Shown: one piece after another, positions 26,244 through 35,292 of the stretch
Position numbering within the stretch: the first letter of the stretch is position 1
Layout: each line of letters begins with the position of its first letter
DNA from: Oscillospiraceae bacterium
GTDB taxonomy: Bacteria > Bacillota > Clostridia > Oscillospirales > Oscillospiraceae
DNA length: 64,000 nucleotides
Direction: 5' to 3'
Assembly (NCBI GenBank): GCA_020025515.1
Contig: JAHHRZ010000003.1
Location: forward strand, 124,001 to 188,000
Made by a program: the position numbers and the translations under genes
The notes under the pieces: model-generated
What the model was told of the DNA's origin: nothing
Databases searched by the model: none
The model's input: the letters and a program-made list of their open reading frames with translations, nothing else

Positions 26244-28193
26244 ATGAAAAAACAGAAAAAGGGCTTCTTCGGCACCATCGCCGGTTGGGGCCGTCGCCTG
26301 TTTCGGGGCGGCTCTGCTGAGCTGGTAGACCAGATGGAAGCGAATAAGAATGATCCTACCAAGGATGTTGAAGAAATTGTCAGTCCGAGCAGACAGATTG
26401 TTCGTGGCTTTATGGAGCGTAAGTTGGCAGTTGGCGCATTGATTGTGGTCATTGTAATGATGCTGACGGTTTTCATTGGGCCGCTGTTCATGAAGAACTA
26501 CAGTGACTCTTATACGGAAGTCACCCAGAAGAACATTCCTCCTACGCAAAGCATGATGAGCGTTCCCAAAGAGCTGAAGAACGACATCAAAATGATTGAC
26601 AGTTTCGGCAGCTTTAGCGTTGGCTTGTCCAATGCCGGCAAGGTCTATGTTTGGGGCTCAACCCAGATGGGAACAACCGGCGTTGATATGAAGGATATTC
26701 CGCAGGAAGTGAAGGATGCCAAGATTGTACAGATTGCGGCAGGTATGGACCACGCCATTGCCATTGACGAAAATGGTAAGGTTTATGCCTGGGGTGTTAA
26801 CAAGCTGGGTCAGTACGGCTACTTTGACCCGGAACTCAACCCCAGCATTCTTCCTATGCCTGATGTGCTGCTGAATGGCACCATTGATGTGAACAACATT
26901 AAGAAGTTGACCTGCGGCTATCAGTGCTCTGCAATTTTGATGAATGATGGAACCCTGTACATTTGGGGTAATAAGAACACCTACTCCAACATTGATAAGT
27001 TCGTTGACAAAACGGATCTGGTGGATATCGACTTCACGTTGAGCTATGTGGTTGGCCTGACAGAGGAAGGCACGGGGCTGTTTACCGGTAAGCGTGGTTT
27101 GCTGGATCAGTACCGTGCGAATATGAACACTTCTGCCAGCCCCGCCAAGCAGTTCCTGGATGGCCGCAAGATTACCAGCATCTACGCTACCAACTCCAAT
27201 GTGGCTATGCTGCTGGACGACGGCTCCATGTGCTTCTCCGGTGACTTTGCCTCTGGCGCTCTGCCCATGCCGGCCATGGAAGGTGAGCAGATTGTGGATG
27301 TAAAGGCCGGTTCCTACCATTACACTGCTTTGACCGACAAGGGTAATGTTTACTCTTGGGGCGGCAACGTTTTGGGGCAGTGTGATGTTAAGGAAAGTGC
27401 TAAGGGTGCCACCCGTATCTTCGGCGGATCCTATCAGAGCTATGCAGTGAATGAGAACGATGATCTCATTGCAAAATGGGGCCTGAAGGGTTATCTCTTC
27501 GGCACGGACAGCTATGGCGCAGACATCTTCCAGCGTATCATCCAGGGTGGTAAGATGACCATGACCATTGGTGCAGTGGCCGTTATCATCTCTTCCTTCA
27601 TCGGTATTATTATTGGCTGTGTCTCCGGCTATTTTGGCGGTAAGGCCGATATGTTCCTGATGCGTGTGGCTGAGGTCTTCTCTGCAATTCCGTTCCTTCC
27701 CTTTGCATTGATTTTGTCCGCTGTTATGGCGCAGATGGATATTTCTGAAAATTCTAAGATTTTCGTATTGATGGTAATTCTGGGTCTCTTGAGCTGGACT
27801 GGCCTTGCTCGTCTGGTTCGTGGTCAGGTCTTGGCTGCAAGAGAGAACGAGTATGTTACCGCTGCTAAGGCAATGGGTGTTCGCGAAGGCGCAATCGCAT
27901 TCAAGCACATCCTGCCCAACATCGTCTCTGTTATCTTTGTTAACCTGACTCTGAACTTTGCTACGTGTATGCTGACCGAGTCTTCTTTGAGCTATCTGGG
28001 CTTCGGTGTTACCTATCCCAGACCCACTTGGGGCAATATGCTCAATGGCGCAAACAACGCTACCATCATCAAGAACTTCTGGTGGCAGTGGGTATTCACC
28101 TCTTTGTTCCTTGCAATTACCTGTATTTGTATCAACCTGGTCGGCGACGCCCTGCGTGACGTCATGGACCCCAAGTCTGACCGTGATCAGTAA
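26244..28193 (+). CDS. oppC: OppC/DppC-type permease with inserted seven-repeat RCC1-like propeller
   Basis: Second membrane subunit of the importer, 649 residues against about 300 for normal OppC. TM1 lies at about residues 61-83. Residues about 114-413 then form seven RCC1-like repeats of 40-50 residues, each with a small-GYNHS-like strand and a V.VWG element: KVYVWGS, KVYAWGV, TLYIWGN, a degenerate FTGKRG, MCFSGD, NVYSWGG and LIAKWG. Seven blades make a complete propeller. The normal permease resumes at FGTDSYGADIFQRIIQGG with five membrane segments and the EAA loop TAAKAMGVREGAIAFKHILPN. By OppC topology the insert would face outside, beside the binding protein. The frame is continuous, codon use matches the flanks, and ABC genes on both sides are intact, so this is a real fusion. 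Its role is unknown. Confidence 0.9.
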   Translation: MKKQKKGFFGTIAGWGRRLFRGGSAELVDQMEANKNDPTKDVEEIVSPSRQIVRGFMERKLAVGALIVVIVMMLTVFIGPLFMKNYSDSYTEVTQKNIPPTQSMMSVPKELKNDIKMIDSFGSFSVGLSNAGKVYVWGSTQMGTTGVDMKDIPQEVKDAKIVQIAAGMDHAIAIDENGKVYAWGVNKLGQYGYFDPELNPSILPMPDVLLNGTIDVNNIKKLTCGYQCSAILMNDGTLYIWGNKNTYSNIDKFVDKTDLVDIDFTLSYVVGLTEEGTGLFTGKRGLLDQYRANMNTSASPAKQFLDGRKITSIYATNSNVAMLLDDGSMCFSGDFASGALPMPAMEGEQIVDVKAGSYHYTALTDKGNVYSWGGNVLGQCDVKESAKGATRIFGGSYQSYAVNENDDLIAKWGLKGYLFGTDSYGADIFQRIIQGGKMTMTIGAVAVIISSFIGIIIGCVSGYFGGKADMFLMRVAEVFSAIPFLPFALILSAVMAQMDISENSKIFVLMVILGLLSWTGLARLVRGQVLAARENEYVTAAKAMGVREGAIAFKHILPNIVSVIFVNLTLNFATCMLTESSLSYLGFGVTYPRPTWGNMLNGANNATIIKNFWWQWVFTSLFLAITCICINLVGDALRDVMDPKSDRDQ

Positions 28194-28207
28194 AGGAGGG
28201 AGAAGTT

Positions 28208-29197
28208 ATGGCATTACTTGAATTAAAGGATCTACATACCTTCTTCCGTACGAAGAAGGGTATCGTGAAGGCAGTCAACGGAGTTTCTTACTCCGTTGAC
28301 GAAGGAAAAACTCTGGGCGTTGTCGGCGAATCTGGTTCCGGTAAGTCCGTCTCCGCCATGAGCGTTCTGCAGCTGCTGGATGGCAATGGTTATATCGACT
28401 CCGGCGAGATTCTGTTTGACGGCGTTGATCTTACCAAGTGCAGCAAAGACGAGATGTACTCCATTCGTGGCAATGAAATCTCCGTCATCTTCCAGGAGCC
28501 TATGACCGCACTGAACCCCGTTTTCTCTGTAAAACGGCAGTTGTCCGAGCCTTTCATTATCCACCGTAAGATGTCGAAGAAAGAGGCTGAAAAGGCAGCA
28601 CTTAAGATGCTGGCTGACGTAAAGATCCCCAATCCTGAGGTGGTTCTGAACCAGTATCCCCATCAGCTGTCTGGTGGTATGCGTCAGCGTGTTATGATTG
28701 CAATCGCTCTGGCCTGTGAGCCGAAGCTGCTGATTGCTGACGAGCCCACTACCGCTCTGGACGTTACCATTCAGGCTCAGATTCTGCGTCTGATGAACGA
28801 GTTGAAGCGCACTCGTGGCACCTCCATCATGTTTATTACCCATGACCTGGGTGTTATTAACCAGATGGCCGATGATGTAGCTGTTATGTACTGTGGACAG
28901 GTTGTGGAGCACGTCCCCGCTCGGACGCTGTTCTCACGCTCGGTAAAGTACTCCCATCCTTACACAGAGGGCCTGCTGGCTTCCATGCCTCGCTTGGATA
29001 CACATAGTGAGCGCTTGGATGCCATCCCCGGCGCAGTTCCCCATCCTCTGGCCCTGCCCAAGGGTTGTAAATTCGCACCCCGGTGCAAGTACTGCACTCA
29101 GCGCTGTATGGAAGAGGAGCCCGAGCTGGTTTCTGTAGCACCTAACCAGGAAATTCGCTGCTTCTATCCGGATAAGGAGGCCCGTAATGGAAAATAA
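28208..29197 (+). CDS. oppD: Peptide ABC transporter ATPase OppD type
   Basis: Cytoplasmic ATPase, 329 residues, of normal length and unmodified. Walker A is GESGSGKS at about residues 39-46, the Q-loop IFQEPMTALNP, the signature LSGGMRQR, Walker B LLIADEPTTALDV and the H-loop FITHDLG. The C-terminal oligopeptide-transporter extension has the usual cysteines (GCKFAPRCKYC...C). It starts 14 bp after oppC with a GGAGGG site and overlaps oppF by 11 bp. Confidence 0.93.
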   Translation: MALLELKDLHTFFRTKKGIVKAVNGVSYSVDEGKTLGVVGESGSGKSVSAMSVLQLLDGNGYIDSGEILFDGVDLTKCSKDEMYSIRGNEISVIFQEPMTALNPVFSVKRQLSEPFIIHRKMSKKEAEKAALKMLADVKIPNPEVVLNQYPHQLSGGMRQRVMIAIALACEPKLLIADEPTTALDVTIQAQILRLMNELKRTRGTSIMFITHDLGVINQMADDVAVMYCGQVVEHVPARTLFSRSVKYSHPYTEGLLASMPRLDTHSERLDAIPGAVPHPLALPKGCKFAPRCKYCTQRCMEEEPELVSVAPNQEIRCFYPDKEARNGK

Positions 29198-30725
29198 GGA
29201 ACGTAAGATACTGCTGCAAATTTCCAATCTGAAGCAGTACTTCCCTGTGGGAAAGGGCCTGGCAGTTAAGGCCAATGATGGTATCTCCATCGATATCTAT
29301 GAAGGTGAAACCTTCGGCTTGGTCGGTGAGTCCGGTTGTGGTAAGTCCACCTTAGGTCGGTCCCTGTTGCAGCTTTATAAGCAAACCGATGGCCGCACCA
29401 TGTATTTTGGCCGTGAACTGGCTGAGGTTGCTCCTAAGTATGTGCATGATACCTTCCGTAGTATGAGCAGGCGGAAGGAGAAGATGCTGGAGGCTCAGAA
29501 AAAGTATGAGGCTTTTCAGGCTCAGTACGATGTACTGACTGAGACCGAGCAGTACAGCAAGCATGCGGAACTGACACACCTGAAGAAAGAGGCCAATGAC
29601 GCAATGTTGGACCTGACCACTTTGATTGGTGGTCTGGTTGCTGCCCCGGATATGGAGGCCGTTGCCAATATTTATCTGGAACAATACAAGGTATTCCAGG
29701 AACTGTCCAAGGCAACATACAAGCGCCAGGATTTGGAACTTGATGTAAAGGATACCGCATATCAGCTGAAGAAGCAGAGAGAGGCTGGAAAGTCTGAGGG
29801 TTCTGCTAAGGCCAAGGCCGAGAAGGCAGAGGCTAAGCTGAAGGCTTGCGATGACGAAATTGCTCAGATTCGCAAGCGTCTGGCAGATATCAATGTTCGT
29901 ATTGATGCACTGCGTAAGCAGCATGAGAAAGATCCCGATTTTGCGAAGTACGATGTATATCGCTCCAACGGTATTGATTTGGCTCGTTTGACTTATGATG
30001 AGATGCGGCACTTGCGCAGTGACTTGCAGTTGATCTTCCAGGACCCCTATTCTTCCCTGAACCCCAGAATGACGGTTGGTCAGATTATTGGCGAAGGCAT
30101 GATTGCGCATAAGTACTTCCGTAAGAATGACGAGCGCATGCAGGAAGAAGTGGTGAAGGTTATGGAGGAATGTGGCTTGGCTGGCTACTTCGTCCATCGC
30201 TTCCCTCACCAGTTCTCTGGTGGTCAGCGTCAGAGAATCGGTATCGCTCGTTCTTTGGCTTTGCGTCCTAAGTTTGTGGTTTGTGACGAGGCTGTTTCTG
30301 CTCTGGACGTTTCCATTCAGGCTCAGGTTATCAACCTGTTGAAGGAACTGAAGGAGAAGCAGCATCTGACCTACATGTTCATCACCCATGACCTGTCTGT
30401 TGTTAAGTACATCTCCGACAGAATCGGTGTTATGTATCTGGGCAACATGGTTGAGCTTGCTCCCTCCGATGACATTTTCGCTCATCCCATGCATCCCTAC
30501 ACGGAAGCATTGCTGAACGCAATTCCTACCACTGACGAGGATGCAAACCGGGAGCCCGAGGTTCTGGAGGGTGATATCCCCAGCCCTGTGAAACCTCCTA
30601 AGGGCTGCAAGTTCCACACTCGCTGCAAGTATTGCACTGAGATCTGTACGCAGGTTGTGCCTGAGTTCCGTGAGCTTCGCCCCAATCATTTCGTAGCTTG
30701 TCACCACGTACTGAACGAGAAGTAA
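29187..30725 (+). CDS. oppF: Peptide ABC transporter ATPase OppF type with coiled-coil insertion
   Basis: Second ATPase of the importer, 512 residues against about 320 normally. Walker A (GESGCGKST) is at about residues 47-55 and the Q-loop (IFQDPYSSLNP) only near 283, whereas these are about 50 residues apart in ordinary OppF. The insertion, about residues 85-265, is Lys/Glu/Ala/Gln-rich with long predicted coiled coil in two arms (about 92-145 and 195-250) around a more hydrophobic middle. The signature SGGQRQRIGIARSLAL, Walker B FVVCDEAVSALDV and the Cys-containing C-terminal extension are intact, so the ATPase should be active. The insertion would project from the catalytic domain near the Q-loop. 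Confidence 0.9.
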   Translation: MENKERKILLQISNLKQYFPVGKGLAVKANDGISIDIYEGETFGLVGESGCGKSTLGRSLLQLYKQTDGRTMYFGRELAEVAPKYVHDTFRSMSRRKEKMLEAQKKYEAFQAQYDVLTETEQYSKHAELTHLKKEANDAMLDLTTLIGGLVAAPDMEAVANIYLEQYKVFQELSKATYKRQDLELDVKDTAYQLKKQREAGKSEGSAKAKAEKAEAKLKACDDEIAQIRKRLADINVRIDALRKQHEKDPDFAKYDVYRSNGIDLARLTYDEMRHLRSDLQLIFQDPYSSLNPRMTVGQIIGEGMIAHKYFRKNDERMQEEVVKVMEECGLAGYFVHRFPHQFSGGQRQRIGIARSLALRPKFVVCDEAVSALDVSIQAQVINLLKELKEKQHLTYMFITHDLSVVKYISDRIGVMYLGNMVELAPSDDIFAHPMHPYTEALLNAIPTTDEDANREPEVLEGDIPSPVKPPKGCKFHTRCKYCTEICTQVVPEFRELRPNHFVACHHVLNEK

Positions 30726-30738
30726 AGGAGGCCCCGCA

Positions 30739-31005
30739 GTGCTCCTGCAACGGAAAGTAAGAAGAGCCTTTGACTGGCAAAAAGAACAAGCCAGTCAGCG
30801 TGAGGCTGAGAGCAAGAAGAAGCCGGAGTACGAGACTTCTGATGAATTGCCTCCTATGGAGGATTTGATTGAGAAAGATGATGTGATGTTGGAGAAAGGT
30901 GATCTTTCCGCTATGATTTTTTCAGCGCTTATCACCATTGTGCCGGCATGCCTTCTGGTTCTCCTAGTGATTGTTCTAGTGGTCTGGTTCGCGCTTGGTC
31001 TATAA
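30739..31005 (+). CDS. Small tail-anchored membrane protein of the peptide ABC operon
   Basis: An 88-residue protein that I do not recognise. The first 60 residues are charged: basic at the start, then strongly acidic (DELPPMEDLIEKDDVMLEKGD). One long hydrophobic segment at about 61-86 ends at the C-terminus. This predicts a cytoplasmic tail anchored by a single C-terminal membrane helix. Translation starts at GTG 30739, 14 bp after oppF, with AAAGGAGG upstream. It is last in the operon, before a terminator, so it is probably an accessory of this transporter; that is inference from position. Confidence 0.7.
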   Translation: MLLQRKVRRAFDWQKEQASQREAESKKKPEYETSDELPPMEDLIEKDDVMLEKGDLSAMIFSALITIVPACLLVLLVIVLVVWFALGL

Positions 31006-31017
31006 GGATTTGTAATT

Positions 31018-31051
31018 AAGGCTGTCTTGCATTGCAAGGCAGCCTTTTTTT
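31018..31051 (+). terminator. Terminator of the peptide ABC operon
   Basis: An AAGGCTGTCTTGCA/TGCAAGGCAGCCTT stem is followed by a run of seven T residues. Confidence 0.92.
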
Positions 31052-31150
31052 GTACTTGAGATGTCAGATAAGTTTTCAAAGCGCCGCCACTTCCCGACAA
31101 GTTCTGCCCTTCTCCTGTGCTAAAATAAAGGCAAAGGGAGGCGGTGGTAT

Positions 31151-33106
31151 ATGGGGCATTTTGCTCCTGCGGCGGTGCAGGCAGTTGGACACAGACTGAG
31201 GCGTATAGAGCCTCTCAAGACACTTTTGGGATTGGTACGGGATGGCGCATTGGCTTATATTCTGTCAGCGGCTGCCCTGAAAACCAGTCCCATTCCAATC
31301 TGCATAGGATTCATTGTCAACTGCAATGCGGACTGGTCTTCTTTGGTGGGAGCTATGGGGGCGGCCCTGGGTTATTTTCACTTTTGGGGCGGACAAGCCG
31401 CCCTGGAGCCTCTGGCAGGAATTATAGCAGCGCTTCTGGGCACGGCCATTTTCACAGGGACAGAGCTAAGGGAGCGATCATGGTTTCTTCCGGCATTGTG
31501 CACGGGGATCACTGCGGCGTTGGGATTCCCGTTTCTTCTGAACAAACCTATGCTGCCCGCAGCGGACCTATTGGACTACTGCTTCCGTGCGCTATGTGCA
31601 GGTGCAGGCGCAGTTATTTTTCGGGAACCTTCCATTCCGCCTATGCGGTGGGGAGCGATTATTTTAGGACTATGCCAGGTGAGCTTTGGCAGAGTTTTGG
31701 ATTTGGGCATTGCGGCATCCTCTTTGTTGGTTGGCCTTCATGGAGGAATGGCCGGACTGTCATGGGCCTTGTGTTGTGGTCTTGCAATCGACCTATCCGG
31801 AATCACAAAAGTGATGCTGACACCGGTTTTGTGTCTGTCGCTGCTTTCGGACAGCCTCACAGGAAATGGTAGGAGAAGGCATGCGTTGACGACCACTTTG
31901 TGGTGTGTGCCGTTTCTCTATTTATCGGGAACCTTTGAGCCGGTGGTACCTATATCCTTGGGAGCCGGAGGATTGGCTTCCGCATTTCTGCCTGTGGAAA
32001 AAAAGAAGGTACCTCGACCATCTCCACAGATAGTTCAGCGTTTGGAACAGGCGGCGGAATCTATGGAGTACTTAGAGAACCTGTTGTCACAGGATCGGAT
32101 GCCGATATACCGGGGAGATATCTTTTTAGAGCAGGTAATTGCACGTGCCTGTCAGGGGTGCAGCAGACGGGAGCAATGCTGGATTATGGAGGGAGAGGAA
32201 AACCGTTCCAAGTTAAAGCGGTGCATCCTGCCTATGCTGGAGAGAAGAAAAGTACAGCCAGAGGATTTGCCGGAGGATTTCCGATCCAGATGCCGCCGGC
32301 CGGATGGGATGCTCAGGGCAATGTATGATACCATGGAGGATATGCGACTTCGTCTTCAGCATGAAGCAAGGCAGACAGAGAGCCGAAAGGCGCTGGAACA
32401 CCAGTATGCATTTCTTGCATGGTATCTCCGTGAAGCAGCCCAGGGGCTGTTTTTGCCACGGGATGGGGAAAAACAATATGAACCCGATTTGGGGATCGGG
32501 GCCAGAGGAAAGTTCGGCCCCCATGATTCCGGGGACGCCGTGGTGCATTTCCCTGGTCCTGGCAGCCGTTACTATGTGGTGCTATGCGACGGGATGGGGG
32601 CCGGAGTGGGGGCTGCACGGGAGAGTGAGAGAGCCACTGAGATTTTACAGGGGATGCTGCAGGCGGGATACCCTGCCAAAGCGGCACTGGAGACGCTGAA
32701 TGATTTATATGTCCTTCGTGACACAGGGGGTTTTTCAACGGCAGATCTTCTGGAACTTCACCTGGACACCGGAAGGGGGGTTTTGTACAAATGGGGGGCA
32801 GCGGTCAGCTTTTTGAAACATCGCCGGGCGGTACGCCTGTTGGGGACAGCCGCGCCGCCCCCCGGTGTGGGAATTGGAGAGACACACCGGGCTGAGGTGA
32901 TTCGGCTATCCCTACAGAGGCAGGAGGTAGTGGTTCTGGTCAGCGACGGTCTGGATGGAGAGGAGACCCAGACCAAAATTGCGGATTACACTGGCCACTC
33001 CACAAAGGCATTGGCATCCTTATTGGTTGCCGGGCCTGAAATTCAGGAAGACGATCAGACAGCGGTAGCAGTTTGCCTTCGTCCCTTATCGTCAACAGTA
33101 ACATAA
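31151..33106 (+). CDS. spoIIE: Stage II sporulation protein E (PP2C phosphatase)
   Basis: Membrane-bound serine phosphatase that activates sigma-F in the forespore by dephosphorylating SpoIIAA. It is 651 residues, shorter than the 827 of Bacillus. About ten membrane segments fill the first 290 residues. A regulatory region with several cysteines (RACQGCSRREQCW) follows, and the C-terminal PP2C domain has the metal-binding CDGMGAG near 478, VSDGLDGEE and EDDQTAVAV. The ATG at 31151 has GGGAGGCGG upstream. Its presence says the organism can probably sporulate. Confidence 0.88.
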   Translation: MGHFAPAAVQAVGHRLRRIEPLKTLLGLVRDGALAYILSAAALKTSPIPICIGFIVNCNADWSSLVGAMGAALGYFHFWGGQAALEPLAGIIAALLGTAIFTGTELRERSWFLPALCTGITAALGFPFLLNKPMLPAADLLDYCFRALCAGAGAVIFREPSIPPMRWGAIILGLCQVSFGRVLDLGIAASSLLVGLHGGMAGLSWALCCGLAIDLSGITKVMLTPVLCLSLLSDSLTGNGRRRHALTTTLWCVPFLYLSGTFEPVVPISLGAGGLASAFLPVEKKKVPRPSPQIVQRLEQAAESMEYLENLLSQDRMPIYRGDIFLEQVIARACQGCSRREQCWIMEGEENRSKLKRCILPMLERRKVQPEDLPEDFRSRCRRPDGMLRAMYDTMEDMRLRLQHEARQTESRKALEHQYAFLAWYLREAAQGLFLPRDGEKQYEPDLGIGARGKFGPHDSGDAVVHFPGPGSRYYVVLCDGMGAGVGAARESERATEILQGMLQAGYPAKAALETLNDLYVLRDTGGFSTADLLELHLDTGRGVLYKWGAAVSFLKHRRAVRLLGTAAPPPGVGIGETHRAEVIRLSLQRQEVVVLVSDGLDGEETQTKIADYTGHSTKALASLLVAGPEIQEDDQTAVAVCLRPLSSTVT

Positions 33107-33278
33107 CACATATTTCGTGCACAGTTTGTCGAAACACTACATATTGCATAAATTTATTCCGCCAAACCACAAAATATGTCAGTAGGAGAAAAAAGAAGTT
33201 GAAATTTTGGTTGAAATCACGTTTTATGATCGTTTCTTCTTTACAACCCCTGCTGGATGTCTGATTTTTGCACATCTC

Positions 33279-33333
33279 AAAAGAAAACCAACGGTATCCA
33301 AGAATGTCATCTTGTGTACCGTTGGTTTTTCTT
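33279..33333. terminator. Bidirectional terminator between spoIIE and glmS
   Basis: An AAAAGAAAACCAACGGTA/TACCGTTGGTTTTTCTT long stem with a 20-nt loop lies between the converging genes. The rest of 33107-33367 holds no gene; TTTGTCGAAAC at about 33127 matches a Spo0A box but is downstream of both genes. Confidence 0.85.
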
Positions 33334-33367
33334 GTTCATTTCAAAAAATCAGATGCAGAAACAAAAC

Positions 33368-35209
33368 TTACTCCACAGTGACGGATTTTGCCAGGTTTCT
33401 GGGCTGGTCTACATCACAGCCCCGTGCCAGAGCGGTGTAGTACGAGAAGGTTTGCAGAGGAATCACATTGAGACTGGGCTGCAGCAGGGGATGGATTTTA
33501 GGAACTGTGATCACGTGGTCAGCGGTCTTTTTTGCCTCCTGCTCCAGATCTTCCGTGGTGAGACATAGGACATGAGCGCCTCTTGCCTTTACCTCCTTGA
33601 TGTTTGCCATGGTCTTTTCAAACAGTGGAGCCACAGTGGCAATCGCCAAAACCAAGGTGCCGGGCTCAATCAGAGAGATGGGGCCGTGCTTTAGCTCGCC
33701 TGCGGCGTAGGCCTCAGAGTGGATATAAGCGATCTCCTTCAGCTTCAGGCTGCCTTCCAGGCAGGTGGCGCTGTCCAGATTGCGCCCAATGAAGAAGGCA
33801 TCACGGTGGTCAAAAAGGGTGGAGGCATAGTATTGAATCTGTGTGATCCGCTCCTGACTGAGACAGGCCTGGATCTGCTCAGGAAGTCCGTAGAGGGCTT
33901 TGCATGCTGCCTGAATTTCTTCCTGGGCCATGGTTTCCAGTACCTCTGCCAAATACAGCGTGATAAGGTATATGGTGGCAAGCTGGGTGGAGTAGGCCTT
34001 TGTGGTGGCCACGGCGATTTCCGGCCCGGCCCAGGTGTAGAGCACCTGATCGGCGGCCTTGGCAATGGCACTGCCTACCACGTTGACAATGGCCAGCGTT
34101 TTGGCTTTCTGCGCCTTGGCTTCCCGGAGGGCGGCCAGGGTATCGGCGGTCTCACCGGATTGACTGATAAACAGGCACAGGGTATTTTCATCCAGAATGG
34201 GATCTGCATAACGGAATTCTGAGGCGACAATGGGTTCTGTGGGAATTTTGCAGCTCTTTTCCAGAATATATTTGGCCACACAACCCACATAATAAGAAGA
34301 TCCGCAGGCGACAATGTAGATTCTCCGAATCTTTTTCAGAACACTGGGAGAGAATGGAATCTCATCCAGCACTACATGATTATTTTGAATACGGGGGTGG
34401 ATGGTATCACGCAGGACATTTGGCTGGTCATAAATTTCCTTCAGCATGAAGTGAGGAAATCCGCCCCGCTCAGCGGCAGACAGCTCCCAGGTAATGGTTT
34501 CCGGAGTTCTACGGACAGGCTCCCCCAGCGCATTGTAGAAGGAGACGGAATTGGCGGTAAAAACGGCCATATCGCCATCTTCCAGATAGGCCACTTTCCG
34601 GGTGTGCTTCAAAATAGCGGGAACATCAGAGGCGATGAAATATTCCCCGTCACCAAAGCCGAAAATCAGGGGAGAGTCTTTTTTGACCGCAATCATCTGC
34701 CGGGGAAATTCCCTGCACAAGATCCCCAGTGCATAGCTGCCTTCCAGCCTGCGAATGGCCTGCCGCACTGCCTCCAACAGGTCGTGGTGTTCCCGATAAT
34801 GCAGCGCAATCAGGTTGGAGATGACTTCGGTATCAGTATCCGAATGAAAATGACAGCCCTTGGAAATCAGCATTTCCTTTAATTCCATATAGTTTTCTAT
34901 AATGCCATTGTGCACCACGGCAATGACGCCGTCATCTGACAAATGGGGGTGGGAGTTCTGGTCTGAGGGGGCACCGTGAGTGGCCCACCGGGTATGGCCA
35001 ATGCCAATGACACCGGGTAGCTTCTTGCCATCATCTGTCTTGTCACGCAGGGCCTGAAGCCGACCTTTGGTCTTCATGGCTTCCAGACCCATAGGGCCAT
35101 GGACGCAGATGCCCGCAGAGTCATAGCCACGATATTCCAGCTTGGAAAGGCCATCCAACAGAATCGGCGCTGCCTGCTGCCGGCCAACATATCCAACGAT
35201 TCCACACAT
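33368..35209 (-). CDS. glmS: Glutamine-fructose-6-phosphate aminotransferase
   Basis: Makes glucosamine-6-phosphate from fructose-6-phosphate and glutamine, the first step to UDP-GlcNAc and peptidoglycan. It is 613 residues. After removal of Met the nucleophile is the N-terminal Cys of MCGIVGYVG. The glutaminase domain has GHTRWATHG and HNGIIENY. Two SIS domains follow (ACGSSYYVG, SQSGETADT, TKAYSTQ) and the C-terminus ends DQPRNLAKSVTVE as in all GlmS. The start at 35209 follows TTGGAGG; the frame extends 5 codons upstream. The leader is only about 50 nt, too short for a glmS ribozyme. Confidence 0.96.
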   Translation of the reverse strand: MCGIVGYVGRQQAAPILLDGLSKLEYRGYDSAGICVHGPMGLEAMKTKGRLQALRDKTDDGKKLPGVIGIGHTRWATHGAPSDQNSHPHLSDDGVIAVVHNGIIENYMELKEMLISKGCHFHSDTDTEVISNLIALHYREHHDLLEAVRQAIRRLEGSYALGILCREFPRQMIAVKKDSPLIFGFGDGEYFIASDVPAILKHTRKVAYLEDGDMAVFTANSVSFYNALGEPVRRTPETITWELSAAERGGFPHFMLKEIYDQPNVLRDTIHPRIQNNHVVLDEIPFSPSVLKKIRRIYIVACGSSYYVGCVAKYILEKSCKIPTEPIVASEFRYADPILDENTLCLFISQSGETADTLAALREAKAQKAKTLAIVNVVGSAIAKAADQVLYTWAGPEIAVATTKAYSTQLATIYLITLYLAEVLETMAQEEIQAACKALYGLPEQIQACLSQERITQIQYYASTLFDHRDAFFIGRNLDSATCLEGSLKLKEIAYIHSEAYAAGELKHGPISLIEPGTLVLAIATVAPLFEKTMANIKEVKARGAHVLCLTTEDLEQEAKKTADHVITVPKIHPLLQPSLNVIPLQTFSYYTALARGCDVDQPRNLAKSVTVE

Positions 35210-35262
35210 AGAAAAAACCTCCAAATAATAGAATAGAATTTTGAGTCCAATTCATTACCTGC

Positions 35263-35292
35263 ATTATACTATTCGGTTGGTGCAAAAATCAA
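35263..35292 (-). promoter_or_regulatory. Promoter of glmS
   Basis: On the minus strand TTGATT (35287-35292), an 18-bp spacer and perfect TATAAT (35263-35268). A TTGTCGAA sequence matching a Spo0A box lies just upstream (35323-35330, minus strand). Confidence 0.7.

Noticed and set aside
29352..30707. 451-codon minus-strand frame opposite oppF
   Set aside because: Antisense shadow of a gene with all ABC ATPase motifs; no recognisable domain of its own.
31144..31872. 242-codon frame overlapping the spoIIE start
   Set aside because: Gly/Ser/Cys-rich shadow; the overlapping frame gives the multi-span SpoIIE membrane region.
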